Shown: positions 14,837 to 24,366, counted from the first letter of the stretch. The stretch is 64,000 bases of DNA from JAVKSL01 sp039583695 (GCA_039583695.1 JAVKSL010000004.1:1-64000); one strand, 5' to 3'. The notes: generated by a model not told the origin, from the letters alone. Numbers and translations are program-made.

Positions 14837-16027
14837 TCAAGCAGACGTCGCAGCGAAGGTCAGGTTGAAAGGGGATGGACCCACCGACGGCATTTGCACC
14901 GGAGTTCCGTCGAGGCTCACCTGGATGTGAGTTGCGTAGCCAACACGAAGCCAGAGCGACCCAGAGGCGCTGAAGGTATGAGTAGCTCCTGCTTGCAAGA
15001 TGCCCTCATAGACGGTCTGGGCACTGGTCGCGCTCGGCTTGGCCTCGACCCAGCAAGGGCCAGTGGCTGAGACCGCCAGCGTGAAGCTCGAGGACGGTAT
15101 CGAGTAGGTCGCACCCCCAGAGTTGGAGAACACCGGGGTCAGGGTGGTCGGCAAGGAGCTGGTCGCGGGGGAGGTCGCGTTATTGGAACCGCCCAGTCTG
15201 TTGGTGGCCTGGTGCTTGTGGTGCTGGGCGACGCCATCACTGAGCGCCAGGGCAGTGGCTGCGCCAGCCACTGCCAAGGCCAACAAGGTAACCGCTGCGC
15301 CAGCCCCGGCCTTGGTCCGTAACCGACCTCTGGCGCCGGGCGACCACGGTCGGCGGGGCGGACCGGTTGGGCGGGGTGGGCGGGCGCCCAACGGCGGTCG
15401 GCGGGACGGACCGGTTGGGCGGGGCGGGCGGGCCCCCAACGGCGGTCGGCGGGACGATGGTCGAGGTATCGGGGGCTCCGCCCCCGCCCACCAGTGGGCA
15501 AGACGCTCATACGACGGCGGTCGGCTGGATGCACCCGCTGGCCGGGCGAGGCGCGCCTCTCCCCGCCACAAATCGACTCGACTGGGCAGTGGAGCGGCGG
15601 GAGGTGGCAGCGGAGCGGCGGGAACCTCAAACCCCTTCGCCAGCTCCTCCTCGTGGGGAAGAGGCTCGGACACCGGGCCAAGCCACGCGATCCCGGTGTC
15701 ATCACCAGCGCTCTTGGGCTCGATCAAAGGAAGTGGAACCGCCGCTACCGCTGGCGGTTGGCGCGGCGCTGGCTCCTGTTCGGCCGGCACGGTGCGCACC
15801 GTTGAGGGAGCGGTTGGCGCTCCCAGCCGGAGATCGACGTCCGGAGGTAACGGCTCCGGCGCCGGGAGACCGTCCTTGCTGCGCTCGGCTAGCGCTGCGA
15901 GCACCGCCATCGCCGTTTCGTGACTGCTGACCGAGCGATTCTCGCGCTTCCAGGGTTTCCTGGCGACGAGCGAGGGCACGCCAATGACCACCACCACGAT
16001 GGCGATGATGATCACGACGCTACCCAT
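14837..16027 (-). CDS. Proline-rich two-segment membrane protein with RodZ-like C-terminal domain
   Basis: This 396-residue protein starts with a short hydrophobic segment (VVIIIAIVVVVIGVPSLVA) and a long acidic/proline-rich region. A second membrane span lies at about 260-282 (AGAAVTLLALAVAGAATALAL). The C-terminal domain of about 90 residues (GPCWVEAKPSATSAQTVYEG, GSLWLRVGYATHIQVSLDG) resembles DUF4115, the RodZ C-terminal fold. A 48-bp unit is duplicated at 15360-15455, encoding two RRPPLGARPPRPTGP copies. The domain suggests a cell-envelope or morphogenesis role. No closer assignment is possible. Confidence 0.75.
   Translation of the reverse strand: MGSVVIIIAIVVVVIGVPSLVARKPWKRENRSVSSHETAMAVLAALAERSKDGLPAPEPLPPDVDLRLGAPTAPSTVRTVPAEQEPAPRQPPAVAAVPLPLIEPKSAGDDTGIAWLGPVSEPLPHEEELAKGFEVPAAPLPPPAAPLPSRVDLWRGEARLARPAGASSRPPSYERLAHWWAGAEPPIPRPSSRRPPLGARPPRPTGPSRRPPLGARPPRPTGPPRRPWSPGARGRLRTKAGAGAAVTLLALAVAGAATALALSDGVAQHHKHQATNRLGGSNNATSPATSSLPTTLTPVFSNSGGATYSIPSSSFTLAVSATGPCWVEAKPSATSAQTVYEGILQAGATHTFSASGSLWLRVGYATHIQVSLDGTPVQMPSVGPSPFNLTFAATSA
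15360..15455 (-). repeat. 48-bp tandem duplication in the proline-rich region
   Basis: Two 48-bp units at 15360-15407 and 15408-15455 differ at a few positions and stay in frame. They encode RRPPLGARPPRPTGP twice, with a third partial copy (RRPW) beyond. The pattern suggests slippage or unequal recombination in a disordered linker. Confidence 0.85.
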
Positions 16028-16130
16028 CTATCCTGCCCCTCCCCTCGGAAGCCTCGCTGGAGTGGTACCCATTCAAGTCAATTTTCGATCGGATGTGACA
16101 TCGCCCAGCTAAAGCAGGACCTGTGAGCCT

Positions 16131-16682
16131 TCAGGTCCGCAACCCCAGCCGGGGCCGTACCGCCGCCACGATCTCGGCCCGACGGGGGTTCGATCGGTCC
16201 CTGGCCGACACCGCCGGATCGACGAGGCCCCAGTTCGCTCCGACCTCGGCGTCGTCCCACGCCACACCCAGCTCGTCGGCTGGGTTGTAGTAGCTGTCGA
16301 CCATGTACGTAAGGGTCATGTCGGTGATTGCAGCAAATCCGTGGGCAACGCCTGGTGGGATGAACACCCCCAGCTCGTGCGCGTCCCCGATCTCCAGGGA
16401 AAGCGTCGCGCCGTCGGTCGGTGACCCCTCCCGTAGGTCGTGCAGCACCACCAGCGCCCGGCCATGTGGCACGTACCAGTAATCAGCCTGGTGCAGGTGA
16501 TAATGCAGCCCCACCAGCGCCCCAGCCGCCTTGTCCGACCGGCTCCCCTGCACCATCTCCCGACCCAGCGGGAACCACGAGCGCCGGTAGGTCTCCACAA
16601 ATCGACCTCGTTCGTCGGCATGGACCGCGGGCGCCACGACCATCACGTCCGCAATCACCTCCGATGGGCTGATCCTGGTCAC
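16131..16682 (-). CDS. dTDP-4-dehydrorhamnose 3,5-epimerase-like protein
   Basis: This 183-residue cupin is of the RmlC family, which epimerises C3 and C5 of dTDP-4-keto-6-deoxyglucose during deoxysugar synthesis. It shows the start DVMVVAPAVHADERGRFVETYR, the active-site GLHYHLHQADYWYVPHGRAL, HDLREGSPT, the second-His strand IPPGVAHGFAA, and YNPADELGVAWDD. The usual GLHYQ is altered to GLHYHLHQ, so substrate identity is not certain. It lies next to a PIG-L deacetylase gene but far from other rml genes. Confidence 0.85.
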   Translation of the reverse strand: MTRISPSEVIADVMVVAPAVHADERGRFVETYRRSWFPLGREMVQGSRSDKAAGALVGLHYHLHQADYWYVPHGRALVVLHDLREGSPTDGATLSLEIGDAHELGVFIPPGVAHGFAAITDMTLTYMVDSYYNPADELGVAWDDAEVGANWGLVDPAVSARDRSNPRRAEIVAAVRPRLGLRT

Positions 16683-16692
16683 ATCCGCAAGA

Positions 16693-17475
16693 CTAAACTC
16701 CGAAGCGGGTCACCAGCTCCCGGTACTCCGCCAAGGGCGCGGCCACAAATGCCTCGGCGTGCCCCACCCCCATCAGCCCATGAATCGACCGCCACCGGTT
16801 GAGCCCCAGCGCCGCGCTCACGTCGAACGCGAGGTGTGCAGTGCGGTGCTCGGCCAGCGCACGGCGCTTGCGGTCGAGGACCTGGGTAATGTCCACCAGG
16901 CGGTTCGCGGGCAGAGGTGTCCAGGTCTCGTAACCCCACACTTCCAGCGACCCAGACACATCGGCTACCGCCAAAGCCGAGCTCAACGCTTGGTGGTCGG
17001 GGTGGTCGTCGAGCCACCATGGCAGCAGCACCACCTCGGGCTCCACCTCGGCAACCACGGAGCTGATCGAGCTGGCCAGGGCATCCACCGATCCGGGAAG
17101 CCCGCCGTCAGCCAATCCGAGGTGCCTCACGTCGCCCACTCCAAGGATTCGGCAGGCCGCCCTGGCCTCCTCCCGGCGCAGCGCCCCAGTGGTGGCGGGG
17201 TCCCCAGCCGACCCGCGGGTTGCCTCCCCGTCGGTGGCCAGCACGGCGGTGACGACCGCCCCGGCGTCGCAGAGCAGGGCGAGCGTGCCCGCCGCCCCGA
17301 CACTCTCGTCGTCGGGGTGCGCGGCAAGGATAAGCACCCGTGACCACTCAGGCAGCCCGACCACTGGTCCCCTCCCCGCCAACGAACGCAGGCTGAGCAG
17401 CAGCGGCCAAGCGCTCCGCGGTACCGCTGGCTTGGCCCGCGCCGCCGCCCGCACCAGCGCTCGAGGAGCCCGCAC
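16693..17475 (-). CDS. PIG-L (LmbE-like) deacetylase
   Basis: This 260-residue zinc-dependent N-deacetylase is of the PIG-L superfamily, which includes MshB, Mca and GlcNAc deacetylases. The metal-binding signature is AHPDDESVGAAG (about 53-64), and the second motif WLDDHPDHQALSSAL supplies the distal His. LATDGEATRGSAGDP matches the loop before the helical region. It follows rmlC on the same strand with an 10-bp gap, so a role in glycan or glycolipid modification is plausible. The substrate cannot be predicted. Confidence 0.85.
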   Translation of the reverse strand: MRAPRALVRAAARAKPAVPRSAWPLLLSLRSLAGRGPVVGLPEWSRVLILAAHPDDESVGAAGTLALLCDAGAVVTAVLATDGEATRGSAGDPATTGALRREEARAACRILGVGDVRHLGLADGGLPGSVDALASSISSVVAEVEPEVVLLPWWLDDHPDHQALSSALAVADVSGSLEVWGYETWTPLPANRLVDITQVLDRKRRALAEHRTAHLAFDVSAALGLNRWRSIHGLMGVGHAEAFVAAPLAEYRELVTRFGV

Positions 17476-17500
17476 CGGCCCAGGTTAGCCACCGTTCAAG

Positions 17501-17542
17501 CCGGCAGGCGATCACGGCGGCCCGGCAGGCGATCACGGCGGC
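17501..17542. repeat. 21-bp tandem repeat in an intergenic spacer
   Basis: The unit CCGGCAGGCGATCACGGCGGC occurs twice, at 17501-17521 and 17522-17542. Three shortened CCGGCGGC-type copies follow. It lies between the PIG-L gene start and the end of the UPF0104 gene and resembles the other GC-rich tandem duplications of this window. Confidence 0.75.
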
Positions 17543-17609
17543 CCGGCGGCCCGGCGGCCCGGCTGGCCTCAGGTCGAGGGTGGGCACGGCGGCCCGGAAC
17601 GCACCGGAC

Positions 17610-18662
17610 CTATTTCGCCAAGGAGCCAGTGCTCCACCGAGTCAACCGTTTCCAGACCGACCCGACGATCAACCAGGCCAGCTCGAACGCCAGCGCCCAC
17701 GCCCGCCAGGCCACGGCGACAGCGAGGGCGTCACCCGCCCCAAATCGCGGCCCCAGCAGCACGACCAGCAGCGCCTCGCGCACCCCGATCCCCGCCGGGG
17801 CAACAGACAGCACGCCGGCTATCGAGGCTCCCTGCACCGCCCCCACCAGCAGAGGAACCTCGCCGGGATGAACGCTGAGCATCCCCGCCGCCATCAGGAC
17901 AAATGCGGCGGTGTTGGCGACCGTGCTCAAGCCATAGCATAAGCAGGCGCCGTAGACGGCACCCGGTGCGGCGCCCAAGGCGGGGACACGTGCCGCCAGG
18001 CGGGGCGCCAGACGGGGTGCCAGCCGGGCCATAATGGCCGAGCCGAGCCGCATCCCCCACGGAGCCAGCACCAGCACCACCAACCCACCGGCCGTGACCA
18101 GGACCCGGGCGGGCGCCGGCAGGACGCTGGAGGGCAGCGCTGCGCCGCTGATCACGGCCCCCCACGCCAGGAGGATCCCCAGCTCGACGACATTGCTGGT
18201 GGCCCCAAGCGCACGGGGAACCCCGGCCCGGGCGGCAAGCACCTCCCTGGAGGCGACAGCAAACGCCCCGGTCGGTAGGTAGCGGCTGGCCTGCGAGCGC
18301 CACCAGATCCTCACGGCGGCCGCACGCCCGAGAGTCGCCCCCCAAGCAGCCAGCAGTCGCCGCCACCCCAGCGCCAGCGCCAGCCCGGCGACCCCGCTGC
18401 ACGGCACCGCCAGGACCAGCCAGCCCGCGTGCAGGGCGACGTGGATCTTCGCCAGGTCCCGATAGTCGCCCACCACGTAGCGGGCCAGAAACGCAGCCAC
18501 CGCTGCCGCCACGACCACCCCCGCCACCCGGCCCCAGCGCCCCCTGGCAATTTGTCGAAATCTTGCCCAGTGCCCCTTTGCACCTGCGCCCTCTTGCTCC
18601 GGCGGTTGCTCCGGCGGTTGATCCGGCGGTTGATCGGGTGACGGCGCCCCCCCGGCGCTCAC
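17610..18662 (-). CDS. UPF0104 / LPG-synthase-type integral membrane protein
   Basis: This 350-residue polytopic protein has seven or eight spans and the flippase-like pattern of the lysylphosphatidylglycerol synthase transmembrane family. Key stretches are ASRYLPTGAFAVASREVLA, GATSNVVELGILLAWGAV and the hallmark SVAPAGIGVREALLVVLLG. Proteins with only this domain are usually linked to lipid or polyprenyl-sugar transport. The GTG at 18662 overlaps the flavin reductase stop (GTGA), so the long upstream frame extension is not used. The N-terminus carries a slippage repeat encoding QPPDQPPEQPPEQ, built from three 12-bp units at 18595-18630. Confidence 0.85.
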   Translation of the reverse strand: MSAGGAPSPDQPPDQPPEQPPEQEGAGAKGHWARFRQIARGRWGRVAGVVVAAAVAAFLARYVVGDYRDLAKIHVALHAGWLVLAVPCSGVAGLALALGWRRLLAAWGATLGRAAAVRIWWRSQASRYLPTGAFAVASREVLAARAGVPRALGATSNVVELGILLAWGAVISGAALPSSVLPAPARVLVTAGGLVVLVLAPWGMRLGSAIMARLAPRLAPRLAARVPALGAAPGAVYGACLCYGLSTVANTAAFVLMAAGMLSVHPGEVPLLVGAVQGASIAGVLSVAPAGIGVREALLVVLLGPRFGAGDALAVAVAWRAWALAFELAWLIVGSVWKRLTRWSTGSLAK

Positions 18663-19258
18663 GGCTCGAAGCGCCCGAACCCGCCCCGGTAGAAGACCAG
18701 GGCATGGGCGCCGCTCCGGGCGCCGAGGTCGAGCACCTCCCCGACGGCGAGCAGGTGGTCTCCCCCGTCGTGAGTGCCGATGAGACGGCACTCCACCCAC
18801 GCCAGGACATCGGCGAGGATCGGCGAGCCGGTGGTCCCGGTCGACCAAGCCACACCGTGGAACTTGTCCGCGCCCTTGGTGGCGAAGACGCGCGCGATGG
18901 CTTCTTGGGTGTCGGTAAGCACGTTCACGCAGAACACGCCGACCTCGGCGATGCGCGCCCAAGTGGCCGAGCTGCGAGCCGGAGCGAAAGCTACCAGGGC
19001 GGGGTCGAGGGAAAGGGCGGCGAAGGCTTGGCAGGTGAACCCGTACGGGCCGGGCGTCGTGACAACTGTCACACCGCTGACAAAATGGCCCAAAACCTGC
19101 CGGAAGCGAGCCTGCTCGAGGCTGAGGCCGGAGGGGTCCTGGTCGTCGTCGTCGAAGCCGATGATCCCGCTAGTCAAGCTGGCCCGAGCAAGAAGTCCGG
19201 CTCTGGCGTCCAGTCGTGGATCCTTGGGCTCCCGCGGCATGTCAAAGGCTGATATCAC
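18659..19258 (-). CDS. Flavin reductase-like FMN-binding protein
   Basis: This 199-residue protein has a split-barrel flavin-binding domain from about residue 50. FRQVLGHFVSGVTVVTTPGPYGFTCQAFAALSLDP is the typical FMN-contacting start (split here across two strands). FCVNVLTDTQ and HALVFYRGGFGRF complete the fold. Members reduce FMN for two-component monooxygenases or act as oxidoreductases, and the partner is unknown. It is translationally coupled to the UPF0104 gene downstream. Confidence 0.85.
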   Translation of the reverse strand: MISAFDMPREPKDPRLDARAGLLARASLTSGIIGFDDDDQDPSGLSLEQARFRQVLGHFVSGVTVVTTPGPYGFTCQAFAALSLDPALVAFAPARSSATWARIAEVGVFCVNVLTDTQEAIARVFATKGADKFHGVAWSTGTTGSPILADVLAWVECRLIGTHDGGDHLLAVGEVLDLGARSGAHALVFYRGGFGRFEP

Positions 19259-19324
19259 CCCTCCCGGGGCGCATCTTGGGCAGTTTTGGCACGAAATAGG
19301 CCGCCATCGCCCAAACTACGCTCC

Positions 19325-21289
19325 TCAGGACCCGCCGGGGGGCGCCACGGAGACTTCCCAGAAGTGCACGGTCACTCCGCCAGTTGTCTGGCCGAGACCC
19401 CCGCCAGTGAGACGGAGCGTTTTGATGGTGAAGGGAACGTAGGCGCCGGTGGAGCCGAGGGTGGAAGGGGGAGCCACAATGTGTGGCTCCCCTGCGGTGG
19501 CGTAGATGAAGCGGTAGGTCTGTGCGGGGCCGTCGCCGGTCCTTACCTGCACATTGACCAACGGGGGCCGAAGTAGCAGCCCGACCAGGGTGGCAATCGC
19601 CGACTGCGGCAGGGCTGACCAGGTTGCCAGCACCGCGTGGCCCGCTGGGACCTTGGGCACGGCGGTCCAGCGATCCCAGCCGGTGTGGACAGTGCCGATC
19701 AGGCGCCGCGGGCCACAGCGGGGCGCCACCCGTGCCAGGACCTCCCAGGTGGGCGTGGCGCTCAGCTGGACGTAGTTGCACATCATGGCCACCCTGGTAG
19801 CCGGTGGGTTGAGCTGAGGCATCTTGTTGTCCAGCGCCAGGTCAGGTTGGACCAGGATCCGGGCAGGAGCGTTCGGGCTGGCCAGATACCTGGCATCGGT
19901 GCGGTCCAGGGAGGGGGTGTAGGCGCCATAGGTCTGGAAGCTGGGAGGCGGGTCGTATCGAATCTGGGGGTAGGCCCAGGTCAGCGCCTCCTCCCACGGG
20001 TAGACCCAGGTGGTCTGGCCGTTCACGGCGGCGAGGGTGGCGGGGTCAAGGCCGTAGCCGGCTTGCATGGCTGTCCTGGCGTCAGCGATCGTCGCCGCAG
20101 GCGAGGAGACCACGCGCAGCTGCTGGCTGAGTGCCTCGACTCCGGCGACGGGGCTCACGCTGGTCCTGGGGATCCACAGAGCTGTGTCGAAACCCAGGAG
20201 GGTGACGCCAGCCAAAGCGACGGCAAAGGAGGCCTTGGCCCACTTTGCCATGATCCGCAGGGATGCCAGGGCCATGGCGGCAACGCCGAAATAGATCAGC
20301 GAGTGGAGGTTGTGGCGGACGAATCCCATCTTGAAGACCGCGGCGAGCACGGCCAGGGTCAGCAACCCGACACCCCAGCGGGTCACCCCCCGGAGGCGGC
20401 GCATCTCTATCGCCGCCACGCCGAGAACCAGCACAGCCACCAACGCCGCCCGCCAGTAATCCCCCGCCAGGGCGGGCACCTCCAGACCCATGCCCGCGGA
20501 GTACCCGAGCGTCACCTGCATGGAGCTGGACAGCCAGGTGACCAGATCGCCGATTGGATTGGCCGTGGCCACCCAACCGAGGACCAAGACCACCACGAAG
20601 GCGCCGACGACCTCGAGGATATGCCACCATCGCCGTTTCGCGGGGATCGCAGCGCCGATGAGGGCCAGCACCAGGATCACCAGGCCGATGCTGAACTTGA
20701 ACAGCAAGCCGAGCCCGGCGAAGCCCCCCAGCGCCACAGCCAGGGCGGTCTGGACGCGGGGAACCAACTCGTCCCGAGCCAGCACCAGACACCACAGGAT
20801 CGCCAGGCCCACCAGGGGCTCCGGGGTGACGACGAGAAAGGCGGCGATTCCGGCGACCCACGCCAGGATTGTTGCTGCTGGCAGGGAGAAGGACCGGCGC
20901 AATGACCACACCAGGGAGGTGAGGACTGCCACGCGCAACAGGGCCATCCAGACAGTGGCGGCGACTCCAACGTCGGGGTACCATACGGCGTTGGAGGTCA
21001 GAAAGGCCAGCGGGCCGTAGGAGAACTGGATGCGGGACCCAAATGCTGCCCCGCCCGGGACCAGCGCCCCCGAGCCGGCGAAGGCTCGCTGGGCCGCCAT
21101 TGCCATCGTCGCCTGCCAGGACTGGTCGATGCCACCCTGGGGCGCCAGCGGCGCGCTCGCCCAGGTGATCACGGCGAGCACAACCCCGATCCCACCGGCG
21201 CTCAAGATCGGGTGGCGTTCCGACCAGCGTCCAGCCTCAGCTGCCAGCCGGGCCGAAGTTGAGGGGGAGCTCAGGCTGGTAACGGACAC
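19325..21289 (-). CDS. Large polytopic membrane protein, GT-C-like
   Basis: This 654-residue protein has about eleven membrane spans in residues 30-400 and a large extracytoplasmic C-terminal region. QFSYGPLAFLTSNAVWYP, near the first loop, is a pattern of uncharacterised actinobacterial membrane proteins that resemble GT-C glycosyltransferases. The C-terminal part contains conserved-looking TTWVYPWEEALTWAYPQIRY. No DxD or catalytic motif could be assigned with confidence. The next gene upstream on this strand starts an ABC-transporter cluster, with a spacer of about 55 bp. A glycan or lipid-carrier function is an inference. Confidence 0.65.
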   Translation of the reverse strand: MSVTSLSSPSTSARLAAEAGRWSERHPILSAGGIGVVLAVITWASAPLAPQGGIDQSWQATMAMAAQRAFAGSGALVPGGAAFGSRIQFSYGPLAFLTSNAVWYPDVGVAATVWMALLRVAVLTSLVWSLRRSFSLPAATILAWVAGIAAFLVVTPEPLVGLAILWCLVLARDELVPRVQTALAVALGGFAGLGLLFKFSIGLVILVLALIGAAIPAKRRWWHILEVVGAFVVVLVLGWVATANPIGDLVTWLSSSMQVTLGYSAGMGLEVPALAGDYWRAALVAVLVLGVAAIEMRRLRGVTRWGVGLLTLAVLAAVFKMGFVRHNLHSLIYFGVAAMALASLRIMAKWAKASFAVALAGVTLLGFDTALWIPRTSVSPVAGVEALSQQLRVVSSPAATIADARTAMQAGYGLDPATLAAVNGQTTWVYPWEEALTWAYPQIRYDPPPSFQTYGAYTPSLDRTDARYLASPNAPARILVQPDLALDNKMPQLNPPATRVAMMCNYVQLSATPTWEVLARVAPRCGPRRLIGTVHTGWDRWTAVPKVPAGHAVLATWSALPQSAIATLVGLLLRPPLVNVQVRTGDGPAQTYRFIYATAGEPHIVAPPSTLGSTGAYVPFTIKTLRLTGGGLGQTTGGVTVHFWEVSVAPPGGS

Positions 21290-21344
21290 TTGGGAGAGGA
21301 TAGGTCACGCTCGCGGCTCGACGGAGCGCAACCAGATCTGAGTG

Positions 21345-22559
21345 TCAGTCCCAGACGGCCATACCAGTGTCGGGATCGAACAGGTGGATCCGGCCGGTGG
21401 CGACGCTGAAGGTGGCCCTCTGGCCAGGCTTCAACCCCGAGCGCGGGTCGACCCGGGCCACGCCCTCGGATATGCCCAGCGGGCTCACAGCCTCGACCGG
21501 TTCTTGGTCCGTCGCTCCGCTGGTCGGATCAGACGGCGCCCCCGCCAGGGCATCCTCGGCCCGGATCCGGCGAGCATCGATCTGGAAGTGGACGACCAGC
21601 TCGGAGCCCAGGGCCTCGACCAGCTCCACCTGGCCGGTCAACGAGCTCCCCGCCGAGCCGGCATGGTCAGTCAGAGAGCTGTCGGAAAGATTCTCGGGTC
21701 GGATCCCGACCACCACCGGCCGGTCACGGTATCTGTCCAAACCGGGACGGGCGAGGCGGAGGGCGTCGGGGACTGCAAGAGCCTGGCTGCCCAAGTGGAG
21801 CTGCGTCCCGTCCGAGGAGACAGCAGCCTCGTACAGGTTCATGGCCGGCGAGCCGATGAACGCCGCCACGAACACGTTGTCCGGATGGTCGTAGAGGCCC
21901 TGAGGGGGGCCGCACTGCTGCAACACGCCCGAGCGCAGCACGGCCACCCTGTCTCCCATGGTCATCGCCTCGACCTGGTCGTGGGTCACGTAGAACGTGG
22001 CCACGCCGATCCGGCGCTGGACGCGCGCTATCTCCGCTCGCATCTGGACCCGGAGCTTGGCATCCAGGTTGGACAGTGGCTCATCCATCAGGAACACCGC
22101 TGGCTCTCGGACGATGGCTCTGCCCATCGCCACCCGCTGGCGCTGGCCTCCCGAGAGCTGACCGGGCTTGCGATCGAGCTGGTCGGTGAGGCCCAGGATC
22201 TCGGCAGCTTGGGTCACTTTGGCCCGTAGGTCGGACTTGGGCATCTTGCGCAGCTTGAGAGCAAAACCGATGTTCTCGGCCACGGTCATGTGGGGATAGA
22301 GCGCGTAGTTCTGAAAGACCATCGCCACGTCACGCTCCCTGGGGGAGCAGTCGTTGACCACCTTTCCGTCCACCCGGAGCGTACCGTTGGTGATCCCTTC
22401 CAGGCCGGCGACCATCCGAAGCGCCGTGGTCTTGCCGCAGCCGGACGGTCCCACGAGCACCATGAACTCACCGTCGGCCACATCGAGCTCCAGCTCGGAG
22501 ACAGCCTTGAATCCGTTCGGGTACACCTTGGTGATGCGCTCCAGGCTTACCGAGGCCAT
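21345..22559 (-). CDS. CUT1-family sugar ABC transporter ATPase (MsmK/UgpC/SugC-like)
   Basis: This ATPase powers the sugar importer encoded by the three genes upstream. The protein has Walker A GPSGCGKTT, the Q-loop VFQNYALYPHMTVAEN, the signature LSGGQRQRVAMGRAIV, Walker B VFLMDEPLSNLDAKLR and the switch His VTHDQ. C-terminal OB/TOBE regulatory domains start at about 240 (VVGIRPENL, GLKPGQRATFSVATGRIHLFD). I chose the ATG beginning MASVSLERITKVYP; a GTG three codons earlier is an alternative. It is last in a four-gene operon with 29 bp to the preceding permease. Confidence 0.93.
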   Translation of the reverse strand: MASVSLERITKVYPNGFKAVSELELDVADGEFMVLVGPSGCGKTTALRMVAGLEGITNGTLRVDGKVVNDCSPRERDVAMVFQNYALYPHMTVAENIGFALKLRKMPKSDLRAKVTQAAEILGLTDQLDRKPGQLSGGQRQRVAMGRAIVREPAVFLMDEPLSNLDAKLRVQMRAEIARVQRRIGVATFYVTHDQVEAMTMGDRVAVLRSGVLQQCGPPQGLYDHPDNVFVAAFIGSPAMNLYEAAVSSDGTQLHLGSQALAVPDALRLARPGLDRYRDRPVVVGIRPENLSDSSLTDHAGSAGSSLTGQVELVEALGSELVVHFQIDARRIRAEDALAGAPSDPTSGATDQEPVEAVSPLGISEGVARVDPRSGLKPGQRATFSVATGRIHLFDPDTGMAVWD

Positions 22560-22597
22560 CGTCTCCACATCCTTGTCGGACCCTTTCGTTTACGAGA

Positions 22598-23425
22598 CTA
22601 CTTGAGGGCGCCGGCCGTCAACCCGGCTACGATCCGGCGCTGGGCAAAGAGCACCAGCAGGGCAATGGGAACGGTGATGATCACCACTGCGGCGTCAATT
22701 CGGTTATAAAATACCTGGTAGGCACTCTGGCCCAGGTTGACTATCGCCAATGGGGCGGTGAACTTCGAAGGCGTGTCCAGGAAAGACACCGCGAAAGCGA
22801 AGTCATTCCAAGCCAGGATGAACGACAGGACGGCGGCGGTGAACACCCCGGGCAGCGCCACCGGGATCACCACCCGGCGCAGGGCCTGAAGGCGGCTGGC
22901 CCCGTCCACCATCGCCGCCTCTTCCAGCTCCTTGGGTATCTGCTCGAAGAAGTTCTTGAGTAGGTAGGTCGAGATCGGAAGGGTGTACACCAGGTAGGTC
23001 AGGATCAGCGGGTAGATGGAGTTCAAGAAGCCCAGGTCCCGGTAGATGAGGAACAAGGGGCCCACCATGGCCAGGATCGGGAAGAACCCGGCCAGCAGGA
23101 CGAACCCGAGAATCACGCCCTTGCCGCGAATTGGCAGCCGGGCCAGGGCATAGCCGGCGAGCGACCCGAGGATGACCGACGCCACAGTCGTGGCCAGCGA
23201 GACGATGGCACTGTTCACCAGGGGCCCGAGGAACGCCTGCTTGGTGAAGTCCTTTATGTAGCTGGAAAAGGTCGCACCAGACGGGAGGAGGCCGGTCACC
23301 CCGTTGCCCACCGCCTGGGTCGACTCAAGTGAGGTACGCAGGATCCAGTAGAAGGGAAAGAGGGAGACCACCAGGACCACGACCACGCCCAGATAGAACC
23401 AGGATCGTCGCCAGTAGACACTCAT
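22598..23425 (-). CDS. Sugar ABC transporter permease (MalG/SugB-like)
   Basis: This 275-residue inner-membrane permease has six spans. The EAA loop contacting the ATPase is ELEEAAMVDGASRLQALRRVVIPVALPG. The start MSVYWRRSWFYLGVVVV overlaps the stop of the other permease gene by ATGA, so the much longer upstream reading frame is not used. It forms the channel with the adjacent permease. The substrate is probably an oligosaccharide or glycerol-phosphate-type solute by family, not determinable from sequence. Confidence 0.92.
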   Translation of the reverse strand: MSVYWRRSWFYLGVVVVLVVSLFPFYWILRTSLESTQAVGNGVTGLLPSGATFSSYIKDFTKQAFLGPLVNSAIVSLATTVASVILGSLAGYALARLPIRGKGVILGFVLLAGFFPILAMVGPLFLIYRDLGFLNSIYPLILTYLVYTLPISTYLLKNFFEQIPKELEEAAMVDGASRLQALRRVVIPVALPGVFTAAVLSFILAWNDFAFAVSFLDTPSKFTAPLAIVNLGQSAYQVFYNRIDAAVVIITVPIALLVLFAQRRIVAGLTAGALK

Positions 23426-24366
23426 GTTCTGGGCCTCAGCACGCGCAGGTAGATGCCGGCGATCACCAGGGCGAGCACCACCAGGCTCACCGATATAGCC
23501 CCGCCGTAGCCGAAGTTGGTGTCGACCAGGAATGCTTGCCAGTTGAGGTACGAGAGGGTCTCGGTGCCGGTGCCCGGGCCACCACCCGTCATTATGTAGA
23601 TGACGTCGAAGATCAGCAGCGCCTGGAGGGTACGGAAGATCAGCGCGACGAGCAGGGCCGGCTTCAGCAGGGGCAAGGTCATCCGCCTGAAGGACTGCCA
23701 TGCGGTGGCCCCGTCGATCGTGGCTGCCTCGTACACCTCGCCGGGTATCACCTGAAGACCCGCCAGCAAGATGATGGCGATGAACGGGACGTTCTTCCAT
23801 GCGTCAGCGACAAAGATGGCGATCCAGGCTGTCCACTGCCCCGCCAGCCAGGTCGTGTGCGCCCCTGGGAGGTGAAAGACCCCGAGGAGGTAGTCGACAA
23901 AGCCAGCCCGCGGGTCGAACATGGTCTTCCACAGAGTCGCCGAGACCACTGTGGGCACCGCCCAGGGAATGAGGATGGCGACCCGCAGCAAGCCCCGTCC
24001 CCGGAATGCCTTGTTGAGCATCAGCGCCAGCCCGATGGCCACCACGGTCTCGATGACCACGGAGACCGCGGTGAACACCAGGGTTCTGACCAGCGCTCCG
24101 ACAAATCCCGGGGTATTGAACAGCTCCGCGTAGTTGGACAACCCAGCGAAGGTATGGGGCTGAGCCGCGTTGGCCAGGTTCACATTTCGGAACGAGTTGA
24201 CCAGGTTGTAGACGAGGGGGAACGCGGTGACGAGGAGGAGGCAGATCACTGCTGGCGCAGCCAGCGCATAGCCGAGCCGGCGGTCCGAGCGCAGGCGGGC
24301 ACGATCGGTCCCCCCCCGGGGGGCACGCCCCCCGAGTCCCCGGCGGGGGAGCGCTATATCACTCAC
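23422..24366 (-). CDS. Sugar ABC transporter permease (MalF/SugA-like)
   Basis: This 314-residue inner-membrane permease has six spans, starting LGYALAAPAVICLLLVTAFPLVYNL. The EAA motif is GEVYEAATIDGATAWQSFRRMTLPLL. It partners the MalG-like permease, whose start overlaps its stop. The cytoplasmic N-terminus is basic and glycine-rich. The order binding protein, MalF, MalG, ATPase matches LpqY-SugABC-type systems. Confidence 0.92.
   Translation of the reverse strand: MSDIALPRRGLGGRAPRGGTDRARLRSDRRLGYALAAPAVICLLLVTAFPLVYNLVNSFRNVNLANAAQPHTFAGLSNYAELFNTPGFVGALVRTLVFTAVSVVIETVVAIGLALMLNKAFRGRGLLRVAILIPWAVPTVVSATLWKTMFDPRAGFVDYLLGVFHLPGAHTTWLAGQWTAWIAIFVADAWKNVPFIAIILLAGLQVIPGEVYEAATIDGATAWQSFRRMTLPLLKPALLVALIFRTLQALLIFDVIYIMTGGGPGTGTETLSYLNWQAFLVDTNFGYGGAISVSLVVLALVIAGIYLRVLRPRT

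Noticed and set aside
18663..18962. N-terminal extension of the UPF0104 protein
   Set aside because: It overlaps the flavin reductase gene out of frame and is arginine-rich noise. A GTG overlapping the reductase stop is the natural start.
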